From NCBI RefSeq assembly GCF_051020975.1, contig NC_135037.1, positions 3,286,001 to 3,350,000 on the forward strand: 64,000 nucleotides of DNA, given 5' to 3'. A program made the position numbers and the translations under genes. Positions 1 through 14,040 of this stretch are shown one piece after another (the first letter of the stretch is position 1; each line of letters opens with the position of its first letter). Under the pieces are notes generated by a model, which searched no databases, was not told where the DNA came from, and worked only from the letters and a program-made list of their open reading frames with translations. The DNA is from Osmia lignaria lignaria. Taxonomy: Eukaryota; Arthropoda; Insecta; Hymenoptera; Megachilidae.

Positions 1-1378
1 TAGGGGATGAAAAGTTGGTGTATGGAAAAAATGAATGAAAATCTCTATAAAAACAGTCGAAACTGAAATAATGCAGCACGGAAACACTCAACTTTCAATT
101 CACCAGACACAGTGAAACGTTTCAATTTTTAACTGAATATTTTATATACTATTTTATAGTCGACGTAGAAAATTGTGCATCAATTTTCGAAGCTCACAGA
201 GAGATAATTAAATGCATTCATTTATTCCTGTAGGTATATAGTTGCTCGATCTGCAACAGGTTCCCTCACAAAGAAACGTTGTAATTAATATCCGTTTTGA
301 TCGATCAACATTTTGCATCGCAAACACTTTTCACTAAAAGGAGCTCTATTGAATGTATAATAGTGAAAAAAGAAAACATTAAAATCGATTGTATCCTCGT
401 TCCGTACGGATAAACGTGTAACCTGACGCTATCCTGTCGAGTTCGACGATTATCGGCACGCGATTGAACAACAAAGTAGAATCATAATTCGTTTATCATC
501 GATCGCAACGATACTTCGATTGTTCCATTATCTCTGGCTTCTTCATTAAATCGAATTAACTGATCGTACGATCGCGTTACGCGTGTTTCTCCTCGTATGA
601 ATTGCAATTTTCGCAATTACTCCGGGAAGGGAAACACGCGACTGAGAGGGGCTAATTAAACTTGTCGAGTATCGATCGGTGTAACAACGACGTTTTTTCT
701 CAACGAATTCAAAAAGAATTCTGGATATATCCAGTATCGTAATTAACGTTTTATCCATTCGCAAGACATAACCGGCGAACGAATGGGAGAAAAAGTAGCT
801 ACCATCGATGCGACGACGACTGTTGTTTTCATTGCTGCGGGCTACGGTACGCGCGCGTATGCACACCGCAAATATGATTTTCAGTCGCGTCGTAAACTAA
901 AATTAAAAATTTTAAGCTCGCCGTAATCCCTGCACACCGACTCGCCCCTCCTTTCCACCCGTACGCTCCTGTTGTGCCGGGAGCTTTTTTATTCCACCAA
1001 CGTCGGGAGGAAAAAACGTCGACGCGTTTTAACTGATTCAATTTTCATTTAATCTTCCGCGAATTTCCGCGCGAAATCTTTGCCGAGAATTTCCTGCGTT
1101 ACTCTTTATCTTTGAAAAGTGGATGCATCTTCTAAACGAACTAATTACGCGGTATACCTCCGTAGAAAAATAACCGAATCGAGGAATTAAGCTAAATCGG
1201 CCAATTAAGCCGGCATACATGAATAAGTTAATCGTAAATCCGCTCATCGGATCGATCCGGTAGACAGATATCGCGTCAAAGGGGAATCTGACGGATGTTG
1301 TCCAAAGTGGCACAGCTGCTGGTTGTTCCGACAGCTGTTTCGCGTTAATGGAGTAACAAGCAGGAAGCTTGAACTGAC
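1..1378 (-). other. Start of intron after exon f
   Basis: This is the intronic continuation after the exon f donor. I found no segment reading as the expected next TPR (a GEAY-type helix) on the minus strand, so the next exon should be off the left edge. The stretch holds AT-rich filler with CG-rich patches and open frames up to about 106 codons that look like chance. No repeat or RNA gene was recognised. Confidence 0.7.
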
Positions 1379-1623
1379 CTGAGGTGGATAGTGATCCGGC
1401 AAAGCGTCGAGTGCTTCCCTGTAAGCAGAGAGGGCCCTTTGTAATCTACCCTGATCGGCGTAGAGAACGCCTAATTGAAGCAGGGCCTGCACTCTGGCGG
1501 CTTCGTGAGCCCTTTTGTCCTTGAGACCGGACCCGTCCAAGGATGCGCCGGCCCGCAAAACCGCAGCCGCTTCCGTTCCACGTCCGACCGACGCCAGAGC
1601 CGCGCCCAGATTCACGTAAGCCT
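1379..1623 (-). CDS. TMTC2: TMTC2-like exon f: third and fourth TPRs
   Basis: This 245 bp exon has two bases completing Gln and then 81 codons. It starts AYVNLGAALASVGRGTEAAA (third TPR). A charged linker GSGLKDKRAHEAARVQALLQ corresponds to the LKD-HAH linker of TMTC2. The fourth TPR follows: LGVLYADQGRLQRALSAYREA and ALPDHYPPQ. The acceptor is ttttgtctttacag. The proposed donor CAG|gtcagt falls exactly where the family alignment breaks (PPQ, equivalent to APQ followed by SLYN in vertebrates). It has C at +3 and is weaker than the other donors. Reading through gives VSSSFLLV, which does not look like a TPR. Further TPR exons must lie left of the window. Confidence 0.9.
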
Positions 1624-4600
1624 CTGTAAAGACAAAAGCAGCAGGGATGATGAGCACCCGGGAATCTTTTTAACCGAATAAACTGTTAAATCATTATACC
1701 GAAGATAACGTTCAATCAATGGCGCGGGTAGAAAATCAGACTGCGGGTATTTAATTCAATTATTCGAATAATACCTCATTTTCAAAACGGAAAGTAAAGT
1801 TCATTTAATCAAGAAGAGAATCCTGACCATGCTATTTCAAAACTTCCCGGTATTTTCAATAATTCCAAATTGATTTGGAATTTGATTTAAACCTTTCAGG
1901 ATTGAACAAACAAAAGTAAACGTAATTCAAACGTTAGCTTGAATATTTAACGTGAAATAATATTTACATCAAACAAAACTTGAAACCGATTAAATAGAAT
2001 CGAATAAACAGTTCGTGGTTTTCCAGTGCTTTTGTTGTGAATTATAAAAGTACCGGGTTGCTATGAAAATTTCAGAAGAATGGGAATAAATCTAATAAGT
2101 CAGGATGTAGCACAATAACAACAGAAGACGGCAACCGAAAAGCCTGTCCAGAGTTTCAAGAGGAAAGGGCCGCGGGTTCTTTTAGAATTCGGACAAAAAG
2201 GAAGGCGGCGGTAGGACCGTCAGTCTTTAGTATAAATCCGAGACATTCATGACGACGACGACCACTTTGTTTCTTGCCCTGTTCGTTTCTAATTAAAAGG
2301 GCACTTTACCGTGCTTTCCTCGCGATTTCACGGTGAATCGGGTTAAGTCCGTATAAATTTTCATACCCTGTTCCTCTTCTTCATCTTTTGTCGCGTGCAG
2401 CCTGTATTTCTTGCCTTTCAGTTGGTTAATTACTAAATATCGTGCGAAACGACCGGCCGTACGCTTCGCAGCTGCTCCTACGACGAAATCAGTCGAACAC
2501 ATCCATAAAGCAGAGATTTTAAGCTGGATTTCCGGCTAATTTCCGACTTTTCCTTCTGTCATTATGAAGATTTTAATTAAAACGGATTGGTCCGTTGAAA
2601 GGATTTCACTTTACTTTACGAATGCATGAAAAATAGCCTCAAAGATTTATTATGCTTTCTTCCATTATTGTTTTTGAACAGCTTCGATCTCGAAACCGCC
2701 TATCGATTACTCCTTTTTATTTTCCTTTTTAATTAATTTATTGCACACCGGTTGTTGTCGCTTAACGATCCACGCCACAATGGCTGAGCGACCAGGTCGA
2801 GAAGGTAAACGCGGGGGAACGAGGCGGACAAAAAGAGGGAAAAAAAAAAACACCGCGGTCGGTTATGAGTTTAATTAAAAATTTCAAGTTTCTCGGGAGG
2901 CATTCTTTTAGCCTGGTATACGGCTTCAGAATCTCTGAGGCCGCGTCACGAGGTAACCAGGGCCAAGTGAAACGTATTAAAAAGTTTATTTCCACTTTTA
3001 TTGTCGCCCTTCGTGCAACGCGACCCTTTATACCGTGAAATGATAAGAAAAACAAAGGACGGAAAATGTATACGCCTGTGCATAAGAATGAACATATGAA
3101 TTAAAAATTTCTAATTTCAATTCCTAAGTAATTAAACACATCGTTCATTACCGACAAATGTTTTCAATTATCTCCCACGAAAAGTGTACCCTTCTGTAGT
3201 TGATAAGAGATTAACTTTCTCCAGTCCAATTATTTACCGTTCAACCGGGTTTCTAATTCTAAGTGTAATATACTACGATCACGGAGACGGCTCCTAATCC
3301 CGATATCATCCTATGCTTGGATATTACAACCCTTGACGTAAGACGTTTACCCCAGTCTGCCTCGAGTTAACAGCATAAACAGGCGACCAGGGAGACTTTC
3401 ACTAACGAGCCGTGTGATTGGCAAATTTTCCAAGGCGACGATATCGCTTCTCGGCAAATCTGATTTGGATCAACGAGATCGCTCAATGATACGAACGGAT
3501 GAAAAAAATAGTTACGCTACAGGGTAATGATTTACCCTAATTATCCATAATTAATTACTCGTGTCACGCGTAGAAACAGATCGACCGGATGAACCCGGAT
3601 GAACTTTGCAACATGCGCCGTGCAGGCATCTCTGAAAGATAGAAAACGCAGCTTTCTATCCGCGAAACGCCATCCGCAATTCTCCGCGTAATCCGTCACG
3701 ATATCGGAGCTTTTCCTGGTCGGTCGGACGGCGGCGTTTTAAGATATTACACTCGCGGTGACTTGACACAAGGTGTACCAGCCTGGTACATGTATAAACG
3801 TTGCACAACTGTATTCAGGAAAGAAAGAGACACAGGAAAGTAGGAGAGAGAGAGAGGCAAGAGTAGTCGGGTACTCTAATTCCATAGAGTATCCCGGGGG
3901 ACCGCGTCGAGGAAAATGGATTGCCCTGCTCCCGCCTCGTTCCTTATTCAAAATAATCTGAGGTATAGGTATCGTGCTGTTTCTGTTCCTTTGGTCGAGT
4001 ATCCACCAGGAAATTGCCATTCCGTCGCAATACCTTTTACTCTTAACGCAAATTTTTTGTTAATTAAACGACGAAGCGATTCAATGCTTGCTTTTATATT
4101 TTTTAAAATAGGAAAAATCGTTCGTAGATAATTTGAAAGAAACCAGCTTCCTTTCTGATGATTTTATTTCGCCGCGATAACATCGAATTCATTATTGGGT
4201 GTTTATAGACGAAACTGTAGCAGAGAGCTTGTCGAACGATTGATTAATTAAAATCTCCTCGGTGCAATTGCAAATGTCATTTGCAATCAGGTTGCTGGAT
4301 AGCTTGTTCTTATCGTTAAATATTTGCGTTATGCGTTTATTGTTTAGTCGAAGTTGAAGTGTCGATTTATTAAAAAAAATTTCAGATAATATTAACGTTG
4401 TCCCATTCTGGATGAAATTACCCGATAAACCAAAATTTATCACCTCATCGCTCTGCTATTCAGCGACCCAAAGACCATCACCGAGTCACCCCAATTTCTT
4501 TATCCATCTTCCTAACAATAAACCCCGCCACATCATGGACACCGATTCGGAGCGACGAGATATGAGAAATAACAAGTTGGAAAATACATCCTCTTATGTA

Positions 4601-7600
4601 TGCGGTCGAAGTTTTGCAAGGAAACTCGGTGCCAGGGTAATATTTCATTCGTCAGGCGAAAAAACACTCGTTTCCGCGACTTTTCGCCAGTTCAACGTCG
4701 GAAAAACATTCGCGACGGTCCTCGAGTTAGGGAGCTAGCAAAAAGTCGATTCCTCGCGGTCGATTCGCGCATCGCGAGACGAAAAGAGGGTGGCTGAGGA
4801 GCGGAAACGAGGACGAAACACCTCGTAGAGGCTGCGTTTGGCAGCCAGATACATCGTTGCTCGTCTTTCGACGTTCGAGTCGAAGAACGGTGAACAGCTC
4901 GGTCGAAAGGTCGCGCGGGGTGTAAAAGCAACGCTCCGGGCTGCGAAGATCGCCGAGACTAAGGGTGGAAGAAGAATAGGCGGACGGAAACTGCTGTTTC
5001 ATCTCTGACTTCGCCAACTTGGCAAGATCGCCGGCCTGTTTGCTTCCTAATTACGGAACAGAGAGAATAAGACGCGCTAGACCATGGTAAGGGAAGACGA
5101 AGAACCGTGGAAGAGAAGAAAAGAGACGGTGGTAAGTCGATGGTGGAAAAGAAAGGGCGAGATAGAGAGGGAAGAAGTGAATTCAACTCTGCCGCTCGCG
5201 GAATTAAGATTCCATCGTGCAGTCGAGTTTTGTGTGTGCCTTGCAATTTCCTGGTTAACCCGACCGCCCTCTTTCTACTTCGTACACGATCATCCCGCTT
5301 CCCGCTCGCGTTCTATTCCTTTCGCCGATATTTTCTTCATCCGAGTTTGTTTGTGTTTCAGTGACGTCGAGTTGAAGCGGAAGGAACAACGCATGCCTTC
5401 GAAAGCGTCGAGTAATGGGGTAAACCAATTTCGAATCATTAATTTAATCTAATTGCTTTCCGATAATTTTACGTTAATTTTCCTACGATTCGGATACAAT
5501 TACACGTAAATGGAGCGAGAAGAAGTAATCCGTACGGATCAATATTGGGACTATTGTTAATTTTGAGGTACTTTTGTCGCCACGGTATCGCGGTGTGATT
5601 AATGTTCCAATCGATAACGAAATTCTATGATCCTCCACGAGCTTCTTTTTGTTCCCGTTCCCGGTGTAAATGATTCGTAACGGAGCGGCTTTTAAAACAC
5701 CAGCCGATCGAGTAATTAGCAGACCGATAGGTCGCCAATTTGTGGACTGGCTAACGCATGCACCCTCTTCATCGTTGAACCGCGTTCGGTAAAGGGTGAC
5801 TGTTTTCCATCGGGCTCGTCCATCGAAATTTCGTTCGTTTATCTTCAATTTCCGTTTGCAATTCGCCGCTAAAGCGAGTTCATTGAACTCGTTAGTAGAA
5901 AATTTGTGGAACACAATTTGTATGCGATTCGAAACAGATTACACAGAAATTTTCGTTATTTATTTTTTAATCATTTCTCGAATACGAACCGAAACGTCCA
6001 ATTATTTTCGAAAATTTTTCAACGCATCACTGCAATTATAAGAGTGATAATATCGTGCGTATACGTGACTGAAAATGCATAATATTTAATTCGGCGTGTA
6101 TTTTATTACGAAAAAACATTCTGTCGAACACGGTTTGCAGAAAATATTCAATTAGCTCCGAAAAGCTTGCGTGTTTTACACGAAACAAATCGCAAAGAGT
6201 GACAAGTAAAATTTATTTTATTATCGACTGGTCGGTAATTACATATTGCACGTGATTCTTTGGGAATAATATCGCGTTGGATCGCGTGCAATCAACCGTA
6301 CAAGCTCGGTTTATCGAAACAATTACCGCAACGCAAAAATGGTGGTTGCCGGGATTAGCGAATAAAGACAAACAACGAGGAACAGTGCGCAAACAATTAC
6401 CAGTGCGTTATGCCGAGTTCACACGCGAAACGGTGGCTAACCGTTAAGGGTGGGCGTGTCTCCACGTAAACAAATAAATAATATGTTAGCTAATGCGGCG
6501 TGTAATTGAGGGCTGGATGCGGACCGAACGCAAGAAAATGCAGTCCGTACAATTCGCGTTCGCGATATTAAATCGAATTTAGTTGAATTTAATTGAAATC
6601 CTACGGGAGTTACGTCGCCGCATCTGGAATGAATCCTGGTGCGGGAATATAGCATTTCAGACGAGAAACAGCCCGAGAAATATACGTACTTCGTTGAGTC
6701 GCCGCGATAAAATATCATTTGCTGAGTTATTGTGTATAATTTGCGCTAATTCACCGTGTACCAGCCGGAACAGAAAATTTTATCTTGGTTTCGCGTGCAA
6801 TTAAACGAAACATTCTTTCACCCTTTTGTATCGAGATTACAACCCAACAAAGGATTGATGAAGCTTGAAACGCAACAATATCAAATTAATACGTTCCACT
6901 GATTTCTGAAGGAATCCGGCGACCTTTCGCAGGGTGAACAAAAATTTATGCGAAATATATATTATATATATTATACCTACGCATTTCTGGACCGTGGAGC
7001 ACGCAGAGCAGGACACACGAGTTGTATCGACCCCGGTCGAGGCGAGAATGTGCGAGTCCCGTCGATACGTGTGTTTACGGTTTTCGTGTATCTAGTCTGT
7101 TTATATGAGCGTTCGTGTGCAGAGACGCCTAAGCGTATGTTTGCGCACGTCCAACTTGGCGTGTGTACCTAAATGCGTTTACCTGGCAACCCCGTTCCTT
7201 CGCTTCTTCCCTTTTCCACTTTTTGTTTTCCCGGAGACACGTCACGCTGCCAGAGGGTATCGTGACGACCGGAGTGGCCAGTTTACGGGTTTGTCTAAAA
7301 AGTGGTAAACCAACGAGTACCGGCTTACGTGGACTTCGAGGAGTGGCTACCCTCGAAATTTTCCATTCCTCTCAAACTCCCGTCAGAAAGGGGAGGAAAA
7401 AAGCCGTTTAAAGAGGAAACTTCAGCCGGCCAGGTAAACGGGAAACGAGCTTCCCATCCGATCCACTTTCAACCCGATATTTTAGCTCCGGGAAAAACTA
7501 TGTACCAGTTTCCAAAGGTAGTGCGACGGCCTAAGGGCGAGGAGAATTCGTTTGCTCGTAATTTCGTGCGACAATGCGCTCTCTGAATGCACCACACGGG

Positions 7601-8109
7601 AAAAGGTAATTTCAGGAATTTCGAGATACAATTTCCTGTTTATTCGTCACCGCAATTCCTTGATCTCGCATGAAGAAACAGTTGTCTGTTAAATGGTAAT
7701 TTTTCAGGGCTGTTTGTGTCTTTCGAGACAGTAAATTAACGTGCTCGAAGCAGGCTCGGATCGACCGAAACGTTTGAAGAACTGGAAACAACTGAGCTTC
7801 GGCCCTGCGTCGAATGCGTGAATTTGTAAACATATCCTGACTCGTCTCGTTGGACGGATTATAAAATGGTATTTGCGTATAGCACGCATAGTATTTAGAT
7901 TCAATTCCGATAATTTTAGAAGGAAGAAAAAGAGTTACTTTATTTGATAAATTCGAGTAAATTGCTTTAACAATCAAGCCTTTGAGAATATCCATCGAAC
8001 CGATTGTTCGATCGATGGAGATGCGAGGAGCCTGGAGAAAAGGGGGGTCTTGCAATAACGAAGAACGGAAGTCCTTGGTTGAACAGCCGTGTTCGAGCGA
8101 ATCAATCGT

Positions 8110-8590
8110 GTTAAGTGCTCGTACGGCAATCCTGCTAATTTCCTACGATCCAACCCGGAATCTCGACGCTTGTTCGAATCTACGAAGGACCGTCTCGAGC
8201 AGTTCGTCTCTGTCCTTGGTGGTTTACCCGCGTCGAAGAGAGACCACGAAGGAGTCAATTCTACTGGGAATCGCAAAAGTTTCATTTAGAAAATTCGTAA
8301 TTTACGGGTGATCGCGTGAACGTTACGATGATAAATGCAAATGTGCATCGCGAACGTAATTAATCACTCGATACTTTCAACTCCCCACCCCATCGGTATT
8401 TCAATAGGCGATCTTGTTAATTTCGCTGATTAATGGAATTCGCCGATGCGCGAGTTCATCGACGCCGTTTTGATAGCGGAAAGTCCACCGGGTATACTGA
8501 TCAACCGTTATTAAGATATTGCACGGCAATCCATCTAATTTCCGGTGATCGATGCGGCCGAGTCGACGCTTTCGAAAACCGGCGACGATG
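8110..8590. repeat. Diverged direct repeat, about 400 bp apart
   Basis: Segments near 8117-8180 and 8518-8580 resemble each other. Both carry CGGCAATCC, two or three variable bases, CTAATTTCC, then a variable stretch and TCGACGCTT followed by TTCGAA or TCGAA. A further weaker resemblance follows (CTTGGTGGTTTACCC versus CTTTGGTTTTCCCCC). This could be an old local duplication or chance similarity in CpG-biased intron. Confidence 0.4.
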
Positions 8591-11500
8591 GCTTTGGTTT
8601 TCCCCCTGTCGGGAAAATTGCTCGCGACCGTGGAAAAGTTAGCCTGACGAGCAATTAATCACGCTCAGATTTCGCGTGATTGTCGTTGCAATCGCCGGCC
8701 GCGAACCAGCCTCGCGGATTTTCGTTGACGGTGACGTTAAACGAATGATAAATTCGTCGCGAAGTTCTCCATTTTACCGTCAACGTAGCAAATTCATGGC
8801 GCGAATGTGGTTGACGGTCGCGTTCGCGTTTGGTTTAATCAAAGGAAATGATTTTTCTTCGATGACCGACCAATAACGTGTTTTACTACTGATAACGGCG
8901 GAACTCCTTGCGTTTACTTGAACTACTCGGCTATACTATTCGTACTACTTTTCAGCTGAACAATTTGACATTCTGCGAAGCAGAGTTCGCGTGTAACGAT
9001 GCCCTTCCCTTCGAGGATTAATCCAACAAAGAGCACGTATCGCGAACGTGGATTCCGTGTCTCGTCCCGCAAACTAATCCGCGTTTCAAACGCACGGGAC
9101 GAGGAATTTCTACTAACGGACGAATTCTGAATGGCTGGTTAATACGGTCTCGGGGTGTACACCATTGTCATTATTCGCAATGAATTACGGTGCTTGTTTT
9201 GCGCCCGATCGCTAAGGGGTCGTAATTAACACCTATCACCCGGCGTTCTCTGGGCTCGCTTCGCGAATACACCCGCCGCGTTTCTGCATTCCGGAGAATG
9301 TTTCGCTCTCGAGATCGGGGCTTTCGCGATCCCTTCGAGCGTCAATCTAATTACGCCAACGGAATTATTAGTTATTGTCTCGTCGACGATACTTGACAGG
9401 CATTGTTGTTCGTTTTGCAGAGTCACGATGCGTTGAAATTGATTCTCGATAATTTTGAATAGAGTTTCAGCTACGTACCAGCCAATATTCTCGTGTTACC
9501 ACTCGACGTGTTTAGTAGTCTATCCGAACGTTTGTCTGCCGTTAGAGTGAAAATAATAGTGTGTTAATTAACACGTTCCGTGCCACTGGTGGTTTGTGAC
9601 ATTTATCGAGAGTATAGTTTTAACCATTATAGAAACCGTAAATTTGGTATAATTAAAAATTACGATAGAGTTTCTATATTTGGTTTTATGGGATTTTGTA
9701 TCGGATTTGTGGTACTGTATAACGATAATCCATGGGGACGGACAAAGTGTTAAGTCGAGTCGGTCTTCCGGTTTCCTTGTCACGCGACTTTATTCGCATT
9801 CCGCATCTCCAAGAAATTCATTCATCCACCTCTGAACGTTATATTCCTACAAATTCCACGGGTACAACGTAGTTTAATCACTCTCCCTTTGAATTCCATT
9901 CCAATTTGTACGAATGGGATACGCGCGGAGAATGGTTTAATTATATCACCGAAACTAACGTTTAAACAATATTCCGTCAAAGAAGAGGAACGATCGTTGG
10001 GCAAAACAATGAAACAATTTTATGGAAATGTTGCCGAGGATGTGGTGTAATTGGCGGTAAAAGAGAGAAAATGGCAATTATATCTACGGAAAATACATGG
10101 AAAATGTTGAGTAATATTTTTCTGCTACGATGTTTCCTTTCGTCGGAAAGTCAATTTTCAAAACTCGTCTGTCATGTGTACATTTAATTACCGCTTCAGT
10201 TAATGAATCTCGGTGTAAAGTACTCTCATTTCCGTTCATATTTACCGTTTCCGGTAATGACGGATACACGATGGAGTTTGCTTTTTAACAATTTCACGTT
10301 ATTAGCTTAGAAAGCTAAACATTTTACGGTAACCCGGATTCGCTAATTAAAACGCGGTCGTACGTGCGCGTATGTAACGAGATTTCGAAATCGATTTTAC
10401 GCAAAATCAATGTTCCGTACGAGACAAAAAATCAGCTCGCGTTCAAACGCGATTTAATTATAATATTTAAGTTTCTCCGATGAAATTTGAAACATGAACC
10501 ATCTCGATTACTTGCCTCGTTACGTATACTACTACTTCCACTTAATCTGTCCAAGTAGTTTAGTGTATGGTCTGACCGTGCGCGGTGTGGTTCTACTTCA
10601 GGAGTTCGACGACCCCGCCGAGTCGAAGTTCGTCAATTTAATCGTCGTTGTTGAACAAGACCGTCAAGAACCGAGGACCAAGAAAGATCTAGCTTGTTCT
10701 TGTACCTAGGTGGAAGCCGGTGGGTTGTGTGCGGACACGATGTAGGGTGTACACTTTACGAATGGCCCGCCGACACGTCTGTTTGTTCGTCGGTTCTCCA
10801 GCTTCTCGTCGCAAGTTGGTCGCTTTAATTGAGTCACTTGTGTATCGCGTAAGGCGTTTTACGTACGCAGGCAAACGGGTAGTCTGGAAAGTTTCTGTCG
10901 CAGTAAGTCTTCGGCCCGAGGCGTTTCTTGCTGCGAGACGTCGCAGTTCAAAGGGACTCTCTCTCTCTCTGAATCCGGAAAGGGCTTCAGGTGTGACGTT
11001 TTTTTTTTCTTTTTGCCACGTCCTTCGACTACCGGCAAACTTTCTTCTTCTTCTTAGACGGTCCTGACTCGTTTCTCAGACGACGGTCTATACTTTACGA
11101 CTGTGACGTCGATGGACTCGAACGAGTGCTTCAGAATACGATGATGACAGACATCGAGGAAATGATCGTTGATTAGAAGGTTCGTTGATGAAGCGCAGAG
11201 AGGACGAAATACTAGAACCGTTCAGCGTTTTTATGGCACACCTGGACGTTTGTCGCAAAGGGGAGAGACAAGGAACTTGGAAGGAAAAGAGATAATGAAA
11301 TAATAGATAAGGACAGTGGGTAATGGGGACATTAACTGGATTAATCCTTTGGGTACGGATTTTCTTCGACGGCGAAGGGGGTTGAAGAAAAGGGGTGGAA
11401 ATGCTCAAGGGTAGAAATCTTTTCAAGACGCGATGTTACAATATTTTCTGCTCGAGAGGCGACATAAGCACACACGACACCGATGAAAGTGAACGTACGA

Positions 11501-11778
11501 GTGGTTGAGGATCGATCTCGAGACCGTCGCTACCTTTATTAATATTCCACGTTATTAACGAGACGTCGCTGCTTTTTACCCTAAACACTTGGCAGCCACT
11601 CGAAGCGTTTGTCGGCTAGCTGCGAGACGATTATCGATGAAAGTGTTCGAGCCACGTTGATCGGTTACGCGGTTTACGCTTCACGCTCAAGCAGCCTGCT
11701 TCCACGCGGCGCGGCAAGTAACGATTTCAACGCTTTAATTGTGCCAGTCCGCTTGGCAACTTCCTCAGGCAGAAACAA

Positions 11779-11940
11779 TTTTTTCTTTTTTTTTTTTTTT
11801 TCTATTTTCCGCTTCGAATTTTTCCGCGCAGAAGGCGCGAAAATTGCTACAAAGGGCTCTCGACGTTGTTCCTTTCTTCGTTCCTTTTTTTCCTTCCTCT
11901 TCCACCTCGTCACTCTACCTTTTTTTCCTCCTGCTTGTCG
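11779..11940. repeat. Pyrimidine-rich low-complexity tract
   Basis: The plus strand is T/C-dominated, with T6-C-T16 at 11779-11801 and repeated CTTCCTTTTT-like stretches to about 11940. Apparent Lys/Arg- or Phe/Ser-rich open frames here are products of this composition. Confidence 0.8.
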
Positions 11941-13744
11941 TTTCCCTTTCTTTCGACCAGCAACAATCGAAAGTCGTTCCATTTCTCGCGAGCAATTTAA
12001 ATCTTGAATTATAATTAAAAGCAACTGAAAGAGCCACTTGTTTCATTGATCCCGCGGATCTACTTTCGCTTGCGTTAAGGGAGGTCGATACATTTCTTCT
12101 TATATTTTTATTCCACAAGAGGTATCTTTACGAAAAATCTTGAAGAAACACGGGTCGAAGGAAAAACAAAAACGTATCTTCCTAAGAGCTGTGCAGTTTG
12201 AAATTTAAAGTTTCGATATCGTTCAAGTCGGGCCAGAAAATTTTACGACGTCGATAAAATTGCTGATCGGTTAAATTACGTTTCCGAACTCGTCGAAACT
12301 TTTAATACACACCAGATGAACGTCATATAATGCACGCCTTTTCTCTGCAAGCAGGTCGATCTATAAGCTATTTATCTCCTCTCTCATCCACTCGAACCGG
12401 CTTGGTTACTCCATATTTTTTGTTTCCCGCTTCCTTTTAGTCCAGAGAGAATTTATTCGAACTCGCGAGAATACGGTCGGTCGAGCCGATAGAACGAAGC
12501 GTAGTAAAAAAAAAAGTTTCTCCCTTCGGTATCGAAGCTTACGGGACGCCACTGATAACGCGTCCCTCGACCAAACTATTTATCTGGAATACGAAAGTTT
12601 CACGAGAACTACCCCTGGCAACAAATTCGATCACGGCACGACGAGTTAGCAAAGCTTTTGAAAACGAATCACGGAGCGTTAATCGACGACACGACGCCAG
12701 ATTCTTCGATACTCGTTGAAATCGAGAGTCGACGCGTAAATTCTCTCTTTTTTTTTTCAAATTTGTACTCGAGCGCGCTTTTACGCGAGCACGATTCCCG
12801 GCGTTATTGTAATCAAATATTGACGCATGATGTGCGAACCAGGCGAGCAATTAATTAATAATCGCACCAGTCGGCAAATAGAAACGTCTGCGCTCGAAAT
12901 TGCTACTCTTGTTACTCGTCGATTTATCTGAATACTGTTTAAACCGGGTACATACGAATTGTTTGGTTTAAAGAAGCGCGTTAATGGGATCGAACGCTGT
13001 TTGGATCGTTAATTGCTGGAATAATAGCTCGTATAAGGTTCGCTCTGTTCGTGTCGCGTAAATATTTGACTACCATTAATGATGAATGAAAGTTTTACAG
13101 GAAATTGAAGAATCAGAAATATCATAGCTGGTGTTGAATCCTCTATTTATACCATAGTACGATAATTGATTTTAAAGGGGAAATACCACCGCCATGAAGA
13201 CCTCAAAATGATTTTCTCAAAAACTATCAAAAATACACAACTTACTTTTCCCTTAGCGTCTGTCTATTTGACTTTTGCAGCTTTTTTATCTGTTAATCGT
13301 ATCAAACAGAAGGAACGCTGCGCGACGAGATTCAGAAACGATAAACGGATGAAACGCGAAGAACAAACCCAGCGGAGCGGTAAGATAATCAGTCCAGGGT
13401 GAAAGATCAAATCCGACGAGTCGAGCTGTTCCTGCGAGTTGGTATTCTTGGCTGGCGTGGTTGCTTTATATGCGCGAAACTAGTCCGCTTATGGATGCAA
13501 ATGCGTTTCCAACCTCGAACCGGGCGCGGACAACGAAATGCTCTCGTCGGCTTTCCAACATATTTTGCTTCACGGAATTGCATTATAATTGTTCCACGAA
13601 AATTCACCGTGTAAACAGCATTGATAAAGCGGCTTTTTCCCTCGCGTAAAAATAATGCACGGCCGGGTATAACCGGCGCGTTGTGTGTCATCCCTCGTCC
13701 CGCTTAAAAACGACGCACGTTCCTGTTCCACTGTATGCGCTCTC

Positions 13745-13768
13745 TTTTTTTTTTTTTTTTTTTTTTTT
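13745..13768 (+). repeat. Poly-T run of 24
   Basis: There are 24 consecutive T on the plus strand (poly-A on the minus strand, the gene's sense). It could be a slippage tract or the tail of a minus-strand retroposed copy. I found no recognisable SINE or gene body next to it. Confidence 0.9.
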
Positions 13769-13952
13769 AACACGACCTGTGAAACCGTGATTTATTTTCG
13801 GTAAAAAGCGAGCCGACACGAAACGAAAACCATGCTCGCATCGGAAAAACGTAAGAGCTGATATTTTGCAAAATACGTTTAACACGTTGATCGCCAAAAA
13901 TAAATACATCATTCGCAATATAAGGGTTAATCTGAAAAATCCGAAATGTCTA

Positions 13953-14040
13953 CAGTGGCGTACGTGCGAGTGAGGGTGGCCCTAGAGTCTACCACCCTCA
14001 CTCGCACACACCACGGCCGAAAATTTTTCGGCCTGGGGGC
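13953..14040. mobile_element. Hairpin plus palindrome, possible DNA transposon relic
   Basis: The block starts CAGTGGCGTA, a start seen at the ends of several cut-and-paste transposons. It is followed by a perfect 16-bp inverted repeat: arms GTGCGAGTGAGGGTGG at 13964-13979 and its complement at 13992-14007, with a 12-nt loop. Eight bases later is a 19-nt palindrome, GGCCGAAAA-t-TTTTCGGCC, at 14015-14033, then GGGGGCCC. No matching outer terminal repeat or transposase was found, so any element is a fragment or a foldback end. The inverted repeats are certain; the transposon reading is inference. Confidence 0.5.
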
